A DNA stretch of 64,000 nucleotides from Streptomyces lunaelactis (GTDB lineage Bacteria; Actinomycetota; Actinomycetes; Streptomycetales; Streptomycetaceae), in NCBI RefSeq assembly GCF_003054555.1, contig NZ_CP026304.1, forward strand, positions 6,510,001 to 6,574,000, read 5' to 3'. Position numbers and translations under genes: made by a program. Below, piece after piece: positions 53,174-62,630 of the stretch. A model generated the notes under the pieces. It saw nothing but the letters and a program-made list of their open reading frames with translations. It did no database searches and was not told the DNA's origin. The number at the start of each line of letters is the position of its first letter. The first letter of the stretch is position 1.

Positions 53174-54724
53174 ATGACGACCCCGCAGCCGACACCAACC
53201 TCGTTGACCGCCGCCTCGGAGAAGAAGGGCGGCGGCAACGGGATCGCGCTCCTCGTCATCGCCTCGTGCCAGTTGATGGTGGTCCTCGACATCACCATCG
53301 TGAACATCGCGCTCCCGCAGATCCAGAGCTCGCTGGACTTCTCCACCACGAGTCTGTCCTGGGTCGTCAACGCCTACACGCTCACCTTCGGCGGTCTGCT
53401 GCTGCTCGGCGGCCGCGCCGGTGACATCCTCGGCCGGCGCCGTGTCTTCATCTTCGGCGTTCTGCTGTTCGCGCTCGCCTCCCTGCTCGGCGGCCTGTCC
53501 CAGAACTCCGGCCAGCTTCTCGCCGCGCGCGCCCTGCAGGGCGTGGGCGGCGCCATCGCGTCGCCGACCTCGCTCGCGCTGATCACCACCACCTTCACCG
53601 AAGGCCCTGCCCGCAACCGGGCGTTCGGCGTTTTCGCGGCGGTCTCCGCGGGCGGTGGCGCCATCGGCCTGCTGGCAGGCGGCATCCTCGTCGAATGGCT
53701 CGACTGGCGCTGGGTGTTCTTCGTCAATGTGCCGATCGCCCTGCTCATCGTTCTGGCGACCCCGCGCCACATCAAGGAGTCCGAACGCCATCCGGGCCAC
53801 TTCGACCTGACCGGTGCGCTGACATCGACCCTCGGCATGGTGGCGCTGGTCTACGGCTTCATCCGTGCTGCCCAGGAAGGCTGGCGCGACCCGCTCACGC
53901 TCGCGTCGTTCGGCGCGGCGGTGGTGCTCCTGGCTGCCTTCATCATGGTCGAGCGCCGCTCGAAGCAGCCGATCACGCCGCTGCACATGTTCGCCGACCG
54001 CAATCGATCGGGCACCTACGGAATCATGCTCAGCCTCGCCGCCGCGATCTTCGGCATGTTCTTCTTCCTCACGCTCTTCGTGCAGAACGTACTGGACTTC
54101 AGCCCGCTACAGGCAGGGCTCGCCTTCCTGCCGGTGAGCGCGCTCATCGCGGTGGGCGCGGGCATCGCCTCCCAACTGCTGCCGAAGTACGGCCCGAAGC
54201 CCTTCATGGTGACCGGCTCGATTCTGGCCGCGGTGGGTCTGTCCTGGCTGACCCTGACCGATATCCACTCCACGTATCTGGGCAGCGTCCTGGGGCCGAT
54301 GCTCATCTTCAGCCTCGGCATGGGCATGAACTTCGTCTCGCTGACGCTGATGGCCGTCTCCGGAGTGCCCACGCACGAGACGGGTGCGGCATCCGGCATG
54401 CTCAACGCCACCCAGCAGGTGGGCGGTTCGCTGGGCCTGTCCATCCTGGTCACGGTCTACGGCACGGCCAGCCGCAACGAGGCCGAGGACCAGATACCGA
54501 ACTTCATGGCCAACGCCACCCCGGTGGAACAGCTCAACTTCCAGCGCACCGGACAGCTCCCCCCGCCCTGGGGCGACGAGGTGCTGACCTCGGGAGTCGC
54601 CGCCGCCTTCATCGTGGCCGCCATCTTCACGGTGATCGCCGCGGTGATCGCCATTTTGGCCATCCAGGTCCGTCCCGCCGACCTGGAACGCCTCCAGGGA
54701 GGGGTCACCCCGGGACAGCCCTGA
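53174..54724 (+). CDS. MFS efflux transporter (DHA2/EmrB-QacA, 14 helices)
   Basis: 516 residues from ATG at 53174, with an in-frame GTG at 53156 as an alternative. The signature motifs are VLDITIVNIALPQIQ (motif D1) in the first helix and GGRAGDILGRRRVF (motif A) after the second. About 14 hydrophobic segments are visible. It exports drugs or metabolites by proton exchange. It is the only transporter near the catabolic cluster and may export a toxic intermediate, though an unrelated drug role is equally possible. Confidence 0.9.
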   Translation: MTTPQPTPTSLTAASEKKGGGNGIALLVIASCQLMVVLDITIVNIALPQIQSSLDFSTTSLSWVVNAYTLTFGGLLLLGGRAGDILGRRRVFIFGVLLFALASLLGGLSQNSGQLLAARALQGVGGAIASPTSLALITTTFTEGPARNRAFGVFAAVSAGGGAIGLLAGGILVEWLDWRWVFFVNVPIALLIVLATPRHIKESERHPGHFDLTGALTSTLGMVALVYGFIRAAQEGWRDPLTLASFGAAVVLLAAFIMVERRSKQPITPLHMFADRNRSGTYGIMLSLAAAIFGMFFFLTLFVQNVLDFSPLQAGLAFLPVSALIAVGAGIASQLLPKYGPKPFMVTGSILAAVGLSWLTLTDIHSTYLGSVLGPMLIFSLGMGMNFVSLTLMAVSGVPTHETGAASGMLNATQQVGGSLGLSILVTVYGTASRNEAEDQIPNFMANATPVEQLNFQRTGQLPPPWGDEVLTSGVAAAFIVAAIFTVIAAVIAILAIQVRPADLERLQGGVTPGQP

Positions 54725-54932
54725 GGCCCCGCCCTGCCACGACCCGGCCCGCGTCCTTGCCGAGGTGCGGGTCGCAGGCATGCGGGGGCAGGGCATGGCC
54801 GGGGGCCGCGTACGACACCGCCCGGGCCGCCGGCCTCCCCGATCCGACGATTACTGGGGGTAATCGGTGATGCGCGCGACCGTGGGGCGCATGAGACTTG
54901 AGGACATCGCCCGCGAGGGAGGAGGTGATCTT

Positions 54933-56402
54933 GTGCGTGCCGACTCGCCTGACGGGCCAGGGGAGGCGTTCTCGCAGGCCGCGGCTTCGGTGGGGCTTGC
55001 GGTGCTCGGTACGGACACCAGATACCTCTTCGCGGACGCGGTCTACTGCCGCATCGCGGGGGAGGTGCGCGCGGGTCTTGAGGGCCGCGCCGTCAGCCCG
55101 CGGGCGGAGCTGAGCGTCGGCCCCGCGCAGTTCCTGGCCGCCGCGCTCGCCGACGGGCACTCCCGCGTGCATGTGACGTCGGTCAGCCGCTGCACCTGGC
55201 ACCGGCTGACCATCCACGGCGAGGTGGCCGGCCTGGTGGGGCTGCTCGTCGAGACCACCTCCCCGGCCGCCCGCCCCGAGGCCGCGGACCTCGCCGAGCG
55301 GATCGGCACGACCCTCGACGAGGTGACCACGTGCCAGGAGGTGGTGAGCTACCTCGGTACCGGACTGGCCGACGCCGTCGCGGTCGACCTGCTGCCTGAG
55401 GAGCCGCCTGCCATGGGCGGGCCGGGTCTGCGGCGTGCCGCGGTGGCCGGCCGTGCGGAACTGCTTCCCCCGTACCCGCCCCGCGCCGTACTGCGCGGGC
55501 GGCTCGCCCTCGACGAACGGCACCTCGCGCTGTCGCTCACCGTCGACGACCGCGTGCTGGGCGCCCTGCTGCTCGTACGGGCGGACGGCAGTTTCGGCGA
55601 CCGAGATGTGCTGATCGCCCAGTCGGCGGCCCGGCGGGCCGCCGTCGCCATCGAGCACGCCCGTATGTTCGGTCAGGCACAGCGCACGGCCGTCGAGCTC
55701 CAGCGGGCCCTGCTCACCGACCCCGGGCTCCCGCACCCGAACCTCCAGCTGGCCACGCGCTATCTGCCCGCGGGCGGCGGCGACCTGGTCGGCGGGGACT
55801 GGTTCGAGACCGTACGCCTGCACTTCGGGCGGACTCTGCTGGTGATAGGCGATGTGATGGGCCACGGCGTGGAAGCCGCGGTCGACATGAACAGCTACCG
55901 CGCCGCGCTCCGCGACGTCGCGGCCGCCGACCTCCCGCCGCACCGTGTACTGCGCCGACTGGACCGGGACATCTCCGATGTCGCCACCCGACGCTCGGCC
56001 ACCTGCCTGCTCGTGAGGGTGGATCCCGCGCGTATGCTCGCCGCCTTCTCCAGCGCCGGCCATCTGCCGCCCGTCGTCTTCGGCCACGACGGCGTGGCCC
56101 AGGTGATCCCCGTGCAGGTCGGCCCGCCGCTCGGAACCGGCGTGGGCGGATACGACATCACCTCCCACAGCTTCGAGCCCGGTGACACCCTGCTGATGTT
56201 CACCGACGGCCTCGTCGAACGGCGCGGAGAGGACATCGACGTCTCCCTCGACCGCCTCGCCCGCGTCCGTCCCGACCCGGGCGGCACGCTCGACGGTCTG
56301 GTCGACGAGGTCCTGACCGAACTCGACGCCGCCCACGCGGAGGACGACGTCGCGCTCATGGCGGTCCGCATCAGGCGCAAGCAGGCACCGGACGATCAGT
56401 GA
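54933..56402 (+). CDS. SpoIIE-type PP2C phosphatase with N-terminal sensor domains
   Basis: 489 residues from GTG at 54933, chosen for the strong GAGGGAGGAGG site 6-16 bases upstream (ATGs at 54870 and 54891 in the same frame are less well placed). A PAS-like segment covers about 10-110 (ASVGLAVLGTDTRYLFADAV) and a GAF region to about 245. The phosphatase has GGDWFE near 287, GDVMGHG near 306, FTDGL near 427 and EDDVALMAVR near 470. It would dephosphorylate an anti-anti-sigma factor to trigger a sigma regulon; the HATPase protein at 43930 is a possible partner type. Confidence 0.88.
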   Translation: MRADSPDGPGEAFSQAAASVGLAVLGTDTRYLFADAVYCRIAGEVRAGLEGRAVSPRAELSVGPAQFLAAALADGHSRVHVTSVSRCTWHRLTIHGEVAGLVGLLVETTSPAARPEAADLAERIGTTLDEVTTCQEVVSYLGTGLADAVAVDLLPEEPPAMGGPGLRRAAVAGRAELLPPYPPRAVLRGRLALDERHLALSLTVDDRVLGALLLVRADGSFGDRDVLIAQSAARRAAVAIEHARMFGQAQRTAVELQRALLTDPGLPHPNLQLATRYLPAGGGDLVGGDWFETVRLHFGRTLLVIGDVMGHGVEAAVDMNSYRAALRDVAAADLPPHRVLRRLDRDISDVATRRSATCLLVRVDPARMLAAFSSAGHLPPVVFGHDGVAQVIPVQVGPPLGTGVGGYDITSHSFEPGDTLLMFTDGLVERRGEDIDVSLDRLARVRPDPGGTLDGLVDEVLTELDAAHAEDDVALMAVRIRRKQAPDDQ

Positions 56403-56482
56403 CGGGGGACCGTCCGGAAACTTGGCTTCGCGGAGGGACGGCTCAGGGAGCACGAATGCGTGAGCCTGGACGCTCCCCGGGG

Positions 56483-56527
56483 CGGGACCGGAGCCTGGCG
56501 ACGCCGGGCCGGCAGGCTCCGGTCCCG
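56483..56527. terminator. Terminator between convergent genes
   Basis: CGGGACCGGAGCCTG (56483-56497) and its perfect complement (56513-56527) flank a 15-base loop between the phosphatase and PPOX gene ends. Confidence 0.8.
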
Positions 56528-56529
56528 GG

Positions 56530-56958
56530 TCAGTCGGATATGCCGCGGACCGCCAGGACCCTGTTGATCGACACCCGCACCAGGAGGCTCCCGGGCCCGC
56601 CGTTGCGCACGCCGTACTCGGCTGCGCGGTCCTCTCCCACGTAGCGGGCTGCGATCCGGGTCGCCCAGTCGCGCACTTGCGGCGTGTCCTCGCTCACCTT
56701 CGCCCGGCCGTTGATGACGACGAAGGAGAACGGCGCCTGATCATCGTCCACGCAGATCGCGAGCCGCCCGTCGCGGATCAGGGTGCGGCCCTTGACGGAG
56801 TCCTTGCCGGTGTTGAAGACAAGGTCGCCGCCGTCCAGCAGGAACCAGACGGGTGCCACATGTGGCCGTCCGTCGGCGCGGGTTGTGGCGATCTTCGCTG
56901 TCCGGGTGCCTCGGCTGACGAAGGCGCGCCATTCGGCATCGGTCATGGGTGCTGCCAT
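56530..56958 (-). CDS. PPOX-class F420-dependent flavin-type oxidoreductase
   Basis: 142-residue split-barrel protein from ATG at 56958 (an alternative ATG is at 56946). The family pattern is ATTRADGRPHVAPVWFLLDG near 25-44, then LVFNTGKDSVKGRTLIRDGR. Members reduce biliverdin, fatty acids or other compounds with F420H2. Stand-alone gene converging on the phosphatase. Confidence 0.87.
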   Translation of the reverse strand: MAAPMTDAEWRAFVSRGTRTAKIATTRADGRPHVAPVWFLLDGGDLVFNTGKDSVKGRTLIRDGRLAICVDDDQAPFSFVVINGRAKVSEDTPQVRDWATRIAARYVGEDRAAEYGVRNGGPGSLLVRVSINRVLAVRGISD

Positions 56959-57076
56959 GAGTCCTGTGTTTCCTCGCAAGAGTGGGCTGCGATGTGAGCC
57001 GGAGACGGTGAGGGCCCTCCGGCTCCCGGAAGCGTCTGCCGCCACCGGCTCCGAAGCCGCATGTGGAACAACCGCG

Positions 57077-57832
57077 TCAGAACATGCCGTTGTCGTGGAG
57101 GGGTTCGGCAGGGATCGGCTGGATGACATCCCAGTGCTCGACGATCTTCCCGTTGGAGAGCCGGAAGAGGTCGTAGTAGGCGACCGGCACGCCGAACTCG
57201 CCCTCGGCCAGCACGAGGACGAAGTCCCCCTCGGCGATGACCTTGTGGATCGTCGTGTAGAGGACACTCTTGCCCTGCTCGGCCCAGGCGGCGGCTGCTG
57301 TGCCGAACCCGTCCAGTCCGTCACCGGCCTCCGGGTTGTGCTGGTGGTAGGTCTCGGCGGAGGTGTAGTGGGTCGACACCGAGTAGTCGGCGCCCTTGAG
57401 TACCTTCTCGGCGTACTCGGCGACCAGCTCGCGGTTGGCCTCGGTGGCCTCCAGGTCGCTGACCTGGGTGGGGCCGTCGGTCTGGGAGCGGCCGCTGGCG
57501 GTCTCCTCGACCAACGGCACCAGAGCATCCCAGTGCTCTGCGAGCCGGCCGTTCTCCACGCGGTACATGTCGAAGGCGACGAGCGGGTCGGGGCCGAAGC
57601 CGTAGTAGAGCCCGTGCAGGGCGACCAGATCTCCGTCTGCGATGGCCCGCACGCCCTCGTAACGGAACTCCGCCGGCAGCGAGGAGATCAGTTCACGCAG
57701 CGCCTCGGGGCCGTCGTCGGCCATCGCGCTGTGCTGCTTGTACGTCGGGGAGACCCAGCGGTCCACCGCAGAGGGATCCCTGCCGCCGAAAAGCTCACCC
57801 ACGGCCTTGAGAACCAGATCCTTGTTGTTCAT
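57077..57832 (-). CDS. Two-domain SnoaL/NTF2-like protein
   Basis: 251 residues from ATG at 57832 (the frame extends further, but no better start). Two tandem NTF2-like domains of about 120 residues: the first around YKQHSAMADDGPEAL and VENGRLAEHWDALV, the second around YHQHNPEAGDGLDGF and [17 protein letters not shown]. Each has the YxQHxP...HWD signature of COG4922 (SnoaL-like) proteins, which bind small hydrophobic molecules and may catalyse isomerisation. It forms a pair with the gene at 57985 and has a relative at 60091, with an AraC regulator in between. Confidence 0.85.
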   Translation of the reverse strand: MNNKDLVLKAVGELFGGRDPSAVDRWVSPTYKQHSAMADDGPEALRELISSLPAEFRYEGVRAIADGDLVALHGLYYGFGPDPLVAFDMYRVENGRLAEHWDALVPLVEETASGRSQTDGPTQVSDLEATEANRELVAEYAEKVLKGADYSVSTHYTSAETYHQHNPEAGDGLDGFGTAAAAWAEQGKSVLYTTIHKVIAEGDFVLVLAEGEFGVPVAYYDLFRLSNGKIVEHWDVIQPIPAEPLHDNGMF

Positions 57833-57984
57833 GACGCGCCTGTCCAATCCTTCTTCGCTATTACGGGGCCTCAACGGACCTTGGCGCAGGGCCTGGAGCG
57901 CCTGGCCGGTCCACCTGGGGATGCCTGATCGTGCACGCCTACCCGCACCCGCGTGCGTGGGGAGGCGGGAGGGCTGCCGGGTGG

Positions 57985-58764
57985 TCAGAACTTGCCGCTG
58001 CTGTTGGCCACCGCCGGAGTGGGGACGGGTTCGGCGTTGTCCCAGTGCTCGACGATCAGGCCGTTCTCGAGCCGGAAGATGTCGAAGACGGCCAGGGACG
58101 TACCCCCCGAGTCGACTTCGCTGAGGGCGACGACGAAGTTCCCCTGGCCGACCAGGCGGTGCACCTTGACGTAGGTCATCGCCTTGCCCTCCTCGGCGAG
58201 GCGGGCCGCAAAGTCCTCGAATCCTTCGATGCCATCGGCGATGTCCGGGTTGTGCTGCACGTACTGGGCCGCGGACACGTACTCCCGCAGCAGTTCGGTC
58301 TCTCCGCCCTGCAGGACCACGGCGATGAACTCCGCCACCCTGTCCTTGTTCTCCGCGGTCCGTTCATGATCGGTGACCTGGGTGGGGCCGTCGGTCTGGG
58401 TGTGTCCCGAGGGCGTGGTCCGCCCGCCGGGCGCGATCGTGTCCCAGTGCTCGACGATGCGGTCGTTCTCGTCGGTGTCGAACAGGTCGGCGGTTACCCA
58501 CTGGGCCGATCCGCCGAGCTTCTGGGCAACGTGCAGAAAGACGTACGAGCCGTCCTCGATGGCCCGCACCACCTCTATTTCCCGCTGCGGATTACGTGCC
58601 AGAAAAGGCTCGAAAAAGGCGCGGAACCCTTCCTTCCCATCCGCGACACCGGTGCTGTGCTGCGTGTAGCGGTCACCCACATACGCGTCGAGGGCCTCTT
58701 GGATGTTGCCCGCGAGGATTCCCTCCAGATAGAGCCCCCGCGCGCTGTCCAGTTTGGCTGTCAT
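57985..58764 (-). CDS. Two-domain SnoaL/NTF2-like protein
   Basis: 259 residues from ATG at 58764. Same two-domain architecture as its downstream neighbour: domain one around YTQHSTGVADGKEGF and ENDRIVEHWDTIAPG, domain two around YVQHNPDIADGIEGF and ENGLIVEHWDNAEPVP. The two genes share a linker (HTQTDGPTQVTD and RSQTDGPTQVSD), so they are tandem duplicates. Probably one transcript (about 150 bases apart), divergent from the AraC gene. Confidence 0.85.
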   Translation of the reverse strand: MTAKLDSARGLYLEGILAGNIQEALDAYVGDRYTQHSTGVADGKEGFRAFFEPFLARNPQREIEVVRAIEDGSYVFLHVAQKLGGSAQWVTADLFDTDENDRIVEHWDTIAPGGRTTPSGHTQTDGPTQVTDHERTAENKDRVAEFIAVVLQGGETELLREYVSAAQYVQHNPDIADGIEGFEDFAARLAEEGKAMTYVKVHRLVGQGNFVVALSEVDSGGTSLAVFDIFRLENGLIVEHWDNAEPVPTPAVANSSGKF

Positions 58765-58966
58765 GAGCAGTAAAGATCCTTCGTGAATCATCAGCAGGCT
58801 GTACGGATACGTTCCTGCTTCGCTGGCCATTCTTCCGGAAAACGGGCCTTGCAGCTCCTGGAAACGTCATCCCACGGTCTTCGCGTGGAGTGCAGGTCCT
58901 TCGCCTCCCGTATTCCGTCCCACGCTAGGCGTGCACACAGGAGCCAAACAGGTACGCTGGTGACTC

Positions 58967-59917
58967 GTGATGGTCGAAAGCCGACAAGAGGCCAGAGGCT
59001 CGCGGATGATCACCGAGCTTGCCTTCACCCCGCCTGTCGGCACTTCCGCCGGGGTCGAGGTCCTGTCGCTTGCGGACCTGCGGGCACGCGCCGGACCCGA
59101 GCGGCTGGCGGGGCCCAACCGGCACGACTTCCACGTCCTGGTCACCCTGACCAGCGGCTCCCTGAGGCAGACCGTGGACTTCACTCGGCACACCCTCAGC
59201 CTCGGCTCGTGGCTGTGGGTGCGGCCCGGCCAGGTGCATCAGTGGGGGGACATCACCCAGGCCGAGGGCACGCTGATCCTCTTCGAACGGGACTTTCCCG
59301 ACCCGGCCACCGCGGCCGCCGCCCGCCTGGACGAACCGCATGCCCCGGTCGTACGGACACCACACGGCGAGGACATCGAGGCGCTGAACATGGCAGCTCA
59401 CCACCTGGACCGCGAGTTCCACTCCCCGATACGCATGCCGGTCGATGTCCACGTCGCGGTGGAGCGCCATCTGCTGGCCGTCCTCGTCCTGCGCCTCGCC
59501 CATCTCGCCGCGCCGGCCGGCGGTACGGCGCCCGAACCGGACTCGGCGTATGTGCGCTTCCGTGACGCGGTGGAGCGCGAATTCGCCGGCACGCGGTGCC
59601 TGGAGGACTATGCGCGGGCGCTCGGTTACTCCGCACGCACGCTCTCCCGGGCCACGCTCGCCGCCGCCGGCGTCGGCGCGAAGGAGTTCATCGACCGCAG
59701 AGTCGTCCTGGAGGCCAAGCGCATGCTCGCGCACAGCGATCTGTCCGCGGCCCGGATCGCGGCCCAGCTCGGCTTCTCCAGCGCCACCAACTTCAGCAAG
59801 TACTTCCACAAGCACACCGGTCAGACCCCGATCGCCTTCCGCCGCTCCTCGCGCGGACGCCACCACCAGGCACCGTATGGACTCTCGCCTTCAGGACCAC
59901 CGGCGACCGGGGGCTGA
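58967..59917 (+). CDS. AraC-family transcriptional regulator
   Basis: 316 residues from GTG/ATG at 58967-58972; ATG at 59006, preceded by AGAGG, is an alternative. The N-terminal cupin-like sensor is HDFHVLVTLTSGSLRQTVDF then LGSWLWVRPGQVHQWG. The C-terminal double helix-turn-helix is LGYSARTLSRATLAAAGVGA and AARIAAQLGFSSATNFSKYF. It lies between the divergent NTF2 pair and the third NTF2 gene, and most simply regulates them. Confidence 0.9.
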   Translation: MMVESRQEARGSRMITELAFTPPVGTSAGVEVLSLADLRARAGPERLAGPNRHDFHVLVTLTSGSLRQTVDFTRHTLSLGSWLWVRPGQVHQWGDITQAEGTLILFERDFPDPATAAAARLDEPHAPVVRTPHGEDIEALNMAAHHLDREFHSPIRMPVDVHVAVERHLLAVLVLRLAHLAAPAGGTAPEPDSAYVRFRDAVEREFAGTRCLEDYARALGYSARTLSRATLAAAGVGAKEFIDRRVVLEAKRMLAHSDLSAARIAAQLGFSSATNFSKYFHKHTGQTPIAFRRSSRGRHHQAPYGLSPSGPPATGG

Positions 59918-60090
59918 GGCCCCGGGCCGAATGCGGCAGCGGGTGCCGGCGCCGAGACAGCGGGGCTCGTATGGTCACAAGCCGACACCGCTGAAGGTCG
60001 GGCCGACAGTTCCGCCGGTGTTGAGCCAAGGCGCAAATTCCTGCGAATTGATGCTTTGGCTACTTAGCGGTAATGCCTACCGTGGCTGCC

Positions 60091-60477
60091 ATGACCGATC
60101 TCGATCTCGAACGAAACAAGGCCACGGCCAAGGCATTCTACGACCTGTTGTTCAACGAGTGCCGTCCCGCGGAAGCGTATGACACGTACGTGGGCGACAC
60201 CTATATCCAGCACAACCCCCTCGGCAGCGACGGAAGACAGAACTTCGTCGACTACTTCGATCGGATGACTGCCGAATACCCGGGCAAACGTGTGGAGTTC
60301 AAGCGCGCCATCGCCGAGGGACATCATGTCGTTCTCCACTGCCACCAGGTGTGGCCGGACGCGGAGTACGCCGGCATCGACATCTTCCGCTTCGACGACA
60401 GCGGCAAGATCGTCGAGCATTGGGACGTGCTCCAGGCCATCCCCGCCGACTCCACCAACCCCAACACCATGTTCTGA
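60091..60477 (+). CDS. Single-domain SnoaL/NTF2-like protein
   Basis: 128 residues from ATG at 60091 (an in-frame ATG at 60073 is possible). [20 protein letters not shown] near 45-64 and [16 protein letters not shown] near 104 give the same signature as the two-domain relatives; the end (NPNTMF) matches theirs (DNGMF, SSGKF). It follows the AraC gene in the same direction but with a 170-base gap, probably with its own promoter (TTGATG and TACTTA near 60046-60066 look promoter-like). Confidence 0.85.
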   Translation: MTDLDLERNKATAKAFYDLLFNECRPAEAYDTYVGDTYIQHNPLGSDGRQNFVDYFDRMTAEYPGKRVEFKRAIAEGHHVVLHCHQVWPDAEYAGIDIFRFDDSGKIVEHWDVLQAIPADSTNPNTMF

Positions 60478-60776
60478 GACGCGAACCCGTCCGACGCCAA
60501 CACGGGCCCACGGCCTGTCCTCACCTGCGGCGGGGCCGTCGTCACTACGCGACGGACCCCGACGATGCCCTCGACCTCTACGGCACCCGCCTGTGCTGCT
60601 AACCGGTCAAGCGCATCGCGTGGACGTGAGGAAGGAGGCGGGGAAAGTTCACCCTGTGCAGGCCGTGTGCTCGGAACACGGGCGTCTGGCGGGTGATCGT
60701 CCGTCAAGCTCCGTTGTCAGTGCCTCCCCATAGTGTGGAGACATCACTCGGGGAGCCTCGGAGAAGGAGCAGAAAC
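60478..60776. other. Intergenic region before the VWA gene
   Basis: About 300 bases with no believable coding sequence. TGTCAGTGCCTCCCCA at 60715-60730 repeats a 16-mer of the hairpin at 41435-41450, but alone it cannot form a stem here. A promoter for the VWA gene must lie in this stretch; none was assigned. Confidence 0.5.
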
Positions 60777-61835
60777 GTGTCCGCCAACAAGATCCAGCAC
60801 AAGGTGAATCACGTCGCGCTGGTAGTGGACTGTTCGGGTTCCATGCATCAGCACCAGAGTCAACTCGTCCGCGTCGTGGACGAGTTCGTGGCGGGCTTGA
60901 AGGCCGAGTCGGACAACCTCGGTCATGAGACCCGGATCAGCCTCTACTCCTTCGACCACAAGGTGGAGAACCTGGTCTGGGACATGGACGTGAAGCATCT
61001 GCCGTCCATGCGGGGTCTGTACAAGGTCAACAATGGCGCTACGGCCCTCATCGAAGCCTCTCTGAAGTCCCTGGACGACCTGGGCCACATCTGGGAGGCG
61101 TACGGCGAGCACAGCTTCCTCCAGATCGTGGTGACGGACGGCGAGGAGAACGCCTCCGGCGGCGACAGACGGCACGACGGCGACATGGCCATCCTCGGCC
61201 CCTGGCTCGACAAGATCGCGGCGAAGATGGGTGGGCTTCCGGGCCACTGGACTTCCGCGATCCTCGTTCCGAACTCCCTGGCGAAGCGAACCGCCCAGAA
61301 CTACGGCTTCCCGGCCGGAAACATCGCCATCTGGGATGCGGATTCCCAGGAGGGTGTCGAGGAGGCGATCGGTACCGTGCGCGCTGCCGCCACCAGCTTC
61401 CTCCGTGGCCGCGAGCAGGGCGTGCGCGGCACGAAGAACCTGTTCGCGGTCGGCCAGGACATATCGGTCGACGACGTGCGGGCGAACCTCGAACCGGTCC
61501 CGGCCGACAAGTATCGACTCCTGAAGGTCGACACGGAGGTCGAGATTCGATCCTTCGTTGATTCGCATCCGGGCGTGACGTACGAACGCGGGTCGTGTTA
61601 CTACCAGCTGGGCACCCGGGTTCAGGTTCAGCCCGACAAGGAAGTCATCGTGGTCGAGAAGGACACTGACCGCGCATACACGGGCGACGCGGCACGCAGT
61701 CTTCTGTTCGGCACGGGTATCCAGGGCACCGTCTCCGTGAAGGCGGGGCGTAATCCCAAGTTGGAGGTATACGTGCAGAGTCGTTCGGTGAACAGAAAGC
61801 TCAAGCCGAAGACGCGTCTGCTCATCATGCTCTGA
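60777..61835 (+). CDS. VWA-domain protein (phage/Ter-like)
   Basis: 352 residues from GTG at 60777, with AAGGAG 8-13 bases upstream. The N-terminal von Willebrand A domain has the metal site DCSGSM near 18-23 (DxSxS), with a later T/D (VVTDGEENASGGDRR). The domain fills about 1-240. The C-terminal 110 residues are beta-rich (VTYERGSCYYQLGTRVQVQP) and not recognised. Similar proteins occur singly in actinobacteria and in phages. It has no TerD or MoxR neighbour, so its partner is unknown. Codon use is less biased than the neighbours, which suggests transfer. Confidence 0.82.
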   Translation: MSANKIQHKVNHVALVVDCSGSMHQHQSQLVRVVDEFVAGLKAESDNLGHETRISLYSFDHKVENLVWDMDVKHLPSMRGLYKVNNGATALIEASLKSLDDLGHIWEAYGEHSFLQIVVTDGEENASGGDRRHDGDMAILGPWLDKIAAKMGGLPGHWTSAILVPNSLAKRTAQNYGFPAGNIAIWDADSQEGVEEAIGTVRAAATSFLRGREQGVRGTKNLFAVGQDISVDDVRANLEPVPADKYRLLKVDTEVEIRSFVDSHPGVTYERGSCYYQLGTRVQVQPDKEVIVVEKDTDRAYTGDAARSLLFGTGIQGTVSVKAGRNPKLEVYVQSRSVNRKLKPKTRLLIML

Positions 61836-61919
61836 AATTCACGAGAAGGGTCAGCCAAGCGTGGGCACCTTTCCCTCGGCCGGTGCCGGTGCCGGATCCG
61901 CAGGTCAGCGCGTAGCCGG

Positions 61920-62630
61920 TCACGAAACGCCGCCCAGATAGGCCTGGGCGACGCGGGGGTCGGCGGACAGGTCGGCCGCTGTGCCCTCCAACACCGTCTC
62001 CCCGTTCTCGATCACATATCCCCGATGTGCGATCTTCAGCGCAGCCGTTGCGTTCTGTTCGACGAGGAGCACCGCTGTGCCGCCGAGGTTGATGTCCCTG
62101 ATCACCTGCATCACCGCGGCGACCATGAGCGGGGCCAGGCCCATCGACGGTTCGTCCAGCATCAGCAGGCCGGGGCGGGCGACGAGGGCCCGGCCGATGG
62201 CGAGCATCTGCTGCTCCCCACCGGACAGCGTCCCGCCGTGCTGGAACCGCCGTTCGGCCAGCCGGGGCAGCAACTCGTAGACCTCCTCCACCCGTTGGGC
62301 GAGTTCGGCGCCGTCGCGCACCAGATAGCCGCCGAGCAGCAGGTTCTCATGCACTGTCAGCGTACTGAAGATCCGCCGCCCCTCGGGGACGTGCACCACC
62401 CCTCGCGCGACGATCTTCGGCGGAGCGGTCCTCGTGATGTCTTCACCCGCGTGCACGATCCGGCCTGCGGCGGGTCGGACCAGCCCGGACACCGCCGACA
62501 GCGTGGTGGTCTTGCCGGCGCCGTTGTTGCCGAGAAGGGCGACCGTCTCCCCTTCGGCGACGGTGAGGTCGAGCCCCCGCAGCGCCTGCACTCCTCCGTA
62601 ACGGACGTCGAGGCCGTGGATCTCAAGCAT
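61920..62630 (-). CDS. livF: Branched-chain-type ABC transporter ATPase (LivF)
   Basis: 236 residues from ATG at 62630. Walker A GNNGAGKTT near 34-42, signature LSGGEQQMLAIGRAL near 135, Walker B GLLMLDEPSMGL near 155-165, all intact. It is the second ATPase of a HAAT-type importer. The gene order LivM-LivG-LivF is read on the reverse strand, with overlapping starts (livF ATG inside livG). The substrate is not necessarily an amino acid; such importers also carry amides, urea or aromatic compounds. Confidence 0.92.
   Translation of the reverse strand: MLEIHGLDVRYGGVQALRGLDLTVAEGETVALLGNNGAGKTTTLSAVSGLVRPAAGRIVHAGEDITRTAPPKIVARGVVHVPEGRRIFSTLTVHENLLLGGYLVRDGAELAQRVEEVYELLPRLAERRFQHGGTLSGGEQQMLAIGRALVARPGLLMLDEPSMGLAPLMVAAVMQVIRDINLGGTAVLLVEQNATAALKIAHRGYVIENGETVLEGTAADLSADPRVAQAYLGGVS

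Noticed and set aside
41435..60730. Shared 16-mer TGTCAGTGCCTCCCCA at 41435 and 60715 as a functional repeat
   Set aside because: Only the first copy is in a hairpin and the flanks do not match; it may be chance or an old terminator copy.
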